From positions 15,190,034 to 15,254,033 of the forward strand of contig CM046348.1 in NCBI GenBank assembly GCA_025403435.1: a DNA stretch of 64,000 nt, in the 5' to 3' direction. Below, piece by piece: positions 59,288 through 64,000 of this stretch (the stretch's first letter is position 1; each line of letters begins with the position of its first letter). The notes under the pieces were generated by a model, which had not been told where the DNA came from, made no database searches, and worked only from the letters and a program-made list of their open reading frames with translations. The position numbers and the translations under genes are program-made. Source of the stretch: Artocarpus heterophyllus. Lineage: Eukaryota; Streptophyta; Magnoliopsida; Rosales; Moraceae.

Positions 59288-59529
59288 ATCAATACAAGGT
59301 TTACTAGTTTGATACCCTCAAGTGTACATGAAGTGTATTAAGCATAGATTAAATACAATGTTGTAGAATGGCAGAATTTTGGTTCCAACATAATAACGGT
59401 AACATGCCAATTATAGAGACAGTTCATCATCCACTTACACCTTAATTTTGAAATGCATGATCCAGTTTTTTTGGTCATTTAGTAGTTTGTTACGGAAGCA
59501 GATCAGAGCTTCTTAACAGGTTCTTGTGA

Positions 59530-61637
59530 TTAGTCTCTGTTGGTTGATATTAACTTCATGTACTTCTCAACGGTCATCTCAGGTGAATAGTCGGTGAAGT
59601 AGCCCTTCTCTACATCCAACCCTTCTTGGGCTGCTAGCACCACGACCCGGTTTTGAACCTGGTCTGCTCCAATCTGATTGGGCTCTAAGAGCATGCAAGC
59701 GATCGTGGAGTCCTCGCCATGAACAAGACCCGGAGTCTGCACCGTTGGAAGCCTGCCTCCTCGAGCGCTCACCATTCTGGCGATCATCTTAGCTGCGGAG
59801 ACATCCGTGGACAGTATGGGGACGTTGTAGAATGCAAGCCATGGACGTGCCCCGATCATCGTGATCCTTCTTGCTTTGGACACCAAAGTCGGGCCTTGAT
59901 TGGGCTTGTCTGGCAAAACTTCCGGTATGGTCCATCCGGCCCATTGGTTGGTTGCCCATGAAGTTGGGCCTATACTAACCCAGCTCCCCTCTGATGGTGT
60001 CAAGTGCGTTCACCGTTGGGTGTGCTGCAGTATACAAGTATACTGGCACTGCAATTTTTGAAAAAATACAGAGGTCAGGTCAATACTTAGTGGGCAAATA
60101 GCGGATTGACAGATTTTAGCAAAAATAAGCATCTAAGTGAGATAGAGGTCTCTAAGCTAAATCTATTTTTTGTCGTGAATTTTAAACTTGAACTGTAAAT
60201 TTTTTAATTTTTAGAACTAAAAAATGATAATGATGTATAATTATTATGTGAAAACAATCAACACATCAATCTTTAAGCAATAAAATGTCAAACTTTGTTA
60301 TTTGCTGTAGTTGGTGTCAAATTTGGCAATAACATTGAAGAATGATTCTCTTACCTAGATGTCAAATTTTAGCATTAACATAAAACTTCAACAAGCATGG
60401 TAGAAGACTCGGAAAAGAAAAAGGAAAGAGGGAGAGAAGAAAATCCATTATTACCCATTAGTTAAATGGTTGCGCTCAATACAGGGCAAGCGGTTCTATA
60501 CAACCCAACAAGATTGTGTATCTCCATCAAACGCATCTGGTGGGCTACACCATCAGATATCAGGTGGGATACAACCTCCTCGGGTTGATAAGTATTTTTC
60601 ATATACGGCGTTAGTTGCCCTTTCTATGAAGATGATTTGCTAAAATTTCTCTGGATAGACAAAATGGTCTATGATTCGTAAAAGCACATGCTACAATTGC
60701 AAACGGTCTATTATTCGTATGCACTACTATTTATGTCCACATGTAATTTTTGTAAAAGCAGTAGATAATGGTAGGGGCATTCATGATATCTGTGAATCCG
60801 TAAGATTTGACCTATCTAATCTAATCTAAAAGTTTTGAATCGGATTACAAATTGAGATTTTTTTAATCTAAAGGTTTTAGATCAAATTGTGGATTTAGAT
60901 TTTCTCAATCCGAAGGTTTTGGATTGGATTGTAGATTGACTTTAAATCCACAAAATCCAATCCATAAATACTTCTAGATAATGGTTTCAACTTTTTTCCA
61001 AACGGCCTATAATTCCCATGCAAGCCGTTAACTAGAGTGGGCCTCATGTGGATGCTGATAAACCCTTGTGTTTAGACACCAATTGAATTTGATGGTACTT
61101 ATAGCTTTTTTTTATATCAAATATGACACACCAAAATAACATTGTAAGTTCCATCAAATAACCTTGTGTCTTACAATTCCTATGGAGAGGTTTGAAGTCA
61201 ATGTACAAGACATGGACCGTACCTTGGAACCTATTGCCAATGTCCGAGGCCACAGCCTTAGCAAGCCAAGCAGCTTCATCAAGGGAAGCCTGAGCCAATG
61301 GATGGAAGACGATGTCGTTGACGGTGCCTAACCGAGGGTGAGCCCCAGAATGTGTCTCAAGGTTTATCGCATTGAAAGCAGCCTCGGCCATGGCCACCGC
61401 AGTCTGTTGCAGTGGGCTGTTCACGGCACTGCCTGTGCAATCATGCACAACGTATGAAACAATGGTGTATCTGACTCTATTGTAAGCCCTGTCCTCAAAC
61501 TTGTTGACTATAACGGATTCCGGGTCATGCCTGGCTGCTCTTTCAATGGCATCCAAAACACCACGATTGCGCGCTTCCTAAATGAAGAGCATGCAGCATA
61601 GCAGCATGGATTGGTCCGCTGTTTTCTTCTTCTCCAT
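59530..61637 (-). pseudogene. Formiminotransferase-like gene, disrupted
   Basis: Two exons, 61637-61223 and 60048-59530, join in frame at RFQ|VPVYLYTAAH. The product resembles the plant formiminotransferase N-domain family of Arabidopsis At2g20830, by memory: VIVNKFEDRAYNRVRYT, SGAHPRLGTVNDIVFHPLAQ and VHGEDSTIACMLLEPNQIG. In animals this fold transfers a formimino group to tetrahydrofolate; the role in plants is unclear. Lesions: TAG at 61578-61580 in LFI*EARNR; TAG at about 59976-59978 in LG*YRPNF; and a 4-base CCAA duplication near 59946-59957, which shifts frame within MGNQWAGW. The second exon is otherwise open to 59530. Start at 61637 inferred from family N-termini. Confidence 0.82.
60773..60974. 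mobile_element. Small hAT-type MITE in the formiminotransferase intron
   Basis: 202 bases lie between perfect 11 bp direct repeats TAGATAATGGT (60762-60772 and 60975-60985). The left end AGGGGCATTCATG is typical of plant hAT elements. The interior has several tandem variants of AATCTAAAGGTTTTGGAT. hAT target duplications are 8 bp, so part of the 11 bp match may be chance. Confidence 0.6.
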
Positions 61638-64000
61638 GTTCACAAGAGGAAACAATATTAATTCACTTCTGTTTTGTTGAGATTATTGATTTCACAACAT
61701 TCACTTCTGTTTTTATAAGATAAAAACAGATTGAAAAAACCTGAATGGTAGTCAAATTAGGAAGGTGCTACGAGGATGAGTTTTAGGGTCAAAGCTAGTT
61801 GTGATTTGTTGACCTTAAAATAATGTTTTCTTGATCACTCTTAAAGAAAAGATTATCTGGGCGTGTATCACATGGGTTCATATACATATATTTTCTGATG
61901 CAGTGAAGTAATAAAATACAGCATCTCAAGCTCAAAAAAACATGCACCTCCAAAACAAGTGACTTCCAGAACATAAGCTATTTGGTTTATAGATTTGAAC
62001 CAAAAATTTGAACTTTTCAAAACTAAGAAATCAATTTGTACCAAAATCATTAGACATGAGTTTTGGTGAGAAATATGGGGTAGAAAAGAGTACAAGTTCA
62101 CCCACAATAAAAAAAAAAGCATGGTTATTTCAAGAACAGGTTGATGATTGTTTCACAAGCAACGCGTGACTTATTAGGTAACAAGGCAGGTTATATTTTA
62201 TAAACTGTATTTGAAAATTCAGTTTAAACTTGAAGTTAAAACTTAAAAATTATAGTACGTGAAAGCTTTATGTAACAAACTTTAACTTTTTAAAGTAGCA
62301 TATGAGAACTTTATACTGTACAAACTCTAACTTTATTTTACTAACAAGTTTCCCAAACAAACTCGTACATGTTCAGTTTTAATTGATCAACTATTCTATA
62401 GTTAGAAAAGGAATCAACAAAGTAAACTAACGAATTTGTAAATGAGTCATTACCTTGGAACTTGGGCTATGATCCATTTCTTCACTCCTGTATTTACTAT
62501 GTTTACTAGAGAACTGATAATAAAATAGAACATATATGAGCCTCTCACACGAGTAATACTGTTTCCATGACTCAGCATTGATATAGCCAAAGTCACCACA
62601 AATTGACAAGCCACTGCTCAAAATAAATAAATGAGAGCAATTTTCAACTGATATTAAACAGCATTGGAAGTCATGCACGCTAGCTCCTTTTAAATTGGTC
62701 TTTTAAGGTGGCCTATAATCACTCAAATTCGCTTTGAGTCTAAGCCTGTACGTTTTTACTTTTGCGTTTCACCCAAAATACCTCATATCATTAGGAACGT
62801 TGTCTTTACTTATAAATTATTACCTATGATCATTTCTAAATGATATGAGATTGTATAATCCCCATTTCTTAGTCATCTTCCTCCCAAAAGAATTATGGTT
62901 GTCACGTTATCTTGGATACATTAGTGGGAGTTGATTGAGACACCATCGAAAGACGCTTTGGTTTCTAAATTTTCTCTGCTGGTGGACACCTAAGCCTATA
63001 TGTTTGTCTCATTCTTTCTCCATGTAGCAAAACTATAATATATACAGGCATCTTTTGTTTGAAATGAAAAGCAAAAAATAATAAATTAATAAATAAAATA
63101 CTACAAGGCACTTCATCATAGTGGTGTCACGGAAATAGCCCACAGAATCTGCCTTGAAAGAAATAAATGAAAATTCTACAGTGTAAAAGAAAAAAATAAT
63201 AAAAAAATTAAAAAAGTAGAAGAAAAAGTAAAGGAAGAGCATAAGAAGAGTTGGTCTGGTGCTTATTCTACATCCATCTCTGGTGTTTAAAATCTTGAGT
63301 TCAAATCCCATACTTCTAAATTTGATCCCGTTTGTTTCGCAGTTAGTTTAAACTTTTGTTATAAAGTTTTCTCTTTTATATAAATTATAGTCCTAAATAC
63401 CCTTTCAATTTCAGATGTGTTGGCCTCACTCACAGGTTTATACATTTCACTTCTAAGCAGATTCAGTACAAATTGATTTTTTCACATCATTTATGGACCG
63501 TTTAAGTGGAAATTTTTAGGCCTGTTGCGAATTTCAGAAACAAACTATCTCAACTGCGGATTTTAATGCATTCTCACCTACCAGTGTGGCAGTATCTTAA
63601 AATTTAACAAGAGGATTCCCTTAGCCAACTCAAAGAATGAGTTTGGATAAGGTTTTGAAATGTTGATAACGTTTGATTTGATGCCCTTTTTAAAAAGTCG
63701 TTGAAAAGTTGAAGCAACAATACCTCCAAAAAAAAAAAAAAAAGTACCGACAAGATGTCAAAATATTAGGAAAAAAATAAAAAGTAATGTATTCAATCAC
63801 ACAGTGAAACAAATCAAAGGCATTTTCTTTTCTTTTTTAAATGAGAAACAAGGAAATTAAATGCAATGCAATGCTAAATTGGCCTCCCAATGCCAAACTT
63901 TAGCATGAATAAGAGAAAAATTACGCGATGCTTAATAATAATGATAAAAGATATTATGTATTGAAACACAAAATATAATAATACATGAAACATAACATTT
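61638..64000. other. AT-rich intergenic region
   Basis: No supportable gene. Open frames at 61868-62122, 62427-62678 and 63033-63311 lack recognisable motifs. A MITE relic at 62204-62364 is listed separately. Confidence 0.3.
62204..62364. mobile_element. MITE, copy G of the GGGTGTTTGG family (diverged)
   Basis: The interior phrases TATAGTACGTGAAAGCTTTAT and AGTAGCATATGAGAACTTTA match the family, and the right end reads CCCAAACAAACTC. The left end is weak. Confidence 0.4.

Overview
The window is nuclear DNA of a flowering plant, most likely a eudicot. The genes have many GT-AG introns, the intergenic DNA is AT-rich, and it carries plant retroelements and MITEs. Four gene models look intact, and two further genes are clearly dead. 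The species cannot be named from this sequence.

Layout. 500-5162 (+) is a 13-exon secretory carrier membrane protein (SCAMP) gene. 5805-7133 holds a short MITE and a long-TIR, MULE-like element. 7703-19681 is a P-class pentatricopeptide repeat (PPR) gene destroyed by a 6.5 kb Ty3/Gypsy chromovirus (7749-14276, with GCAAG target duplication), by a second LTR-type insertion (14753-17120), and by several stops, one frameshift and small indels. 20142-22037 (-) is an intact, intronless PLS-class PPR gene with an E-type C-terminus, tail-to-tail with the dead one. 22-28 kb is AT-rich and holds a retroposon, an 828 bp hAT-like element and a MITE. 28511-28717 (+) is a 68-residue CxxC protein. 33629-37044 (-) is a complete three-exon ULTRAPETALA gene (SAND-domain trithorax-type factor) under a GA-rich promoter. 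37-45 kb is repeat-rich. 45023-51051 is an Athila/Tat-like, pol-less LTR element with AGCAT target duplication. 52348-54480 is a truncated Gypsy 3' half. 54864-55812 is an A-tailed retroposon with a 13 bp target duplication. 57016-59287 (+) is an intact GT14 glycosyltransferase gene. 59530-61637 (-) is a broken formiminotransferase-like gene with a small hAT-type MITE in its intron. 61.6-64 kb has only a diverged MITE.

The cellular genes are functionally unrelated: membrane trafficking, organellar RNA processing, chromatin/meristem control and cell-wall glycan synthesis. They form no pathway or operon. The most informative material is the transposon history: nested insertions that can be placed to the base by target duplications, stop codons in a contexts typical of methylated-cytosine decay, a three-copy A-tailed retroposon family, a U3 array of palindromes in the Athila-like LTRs, and a MITE family with at least six diverged copies.
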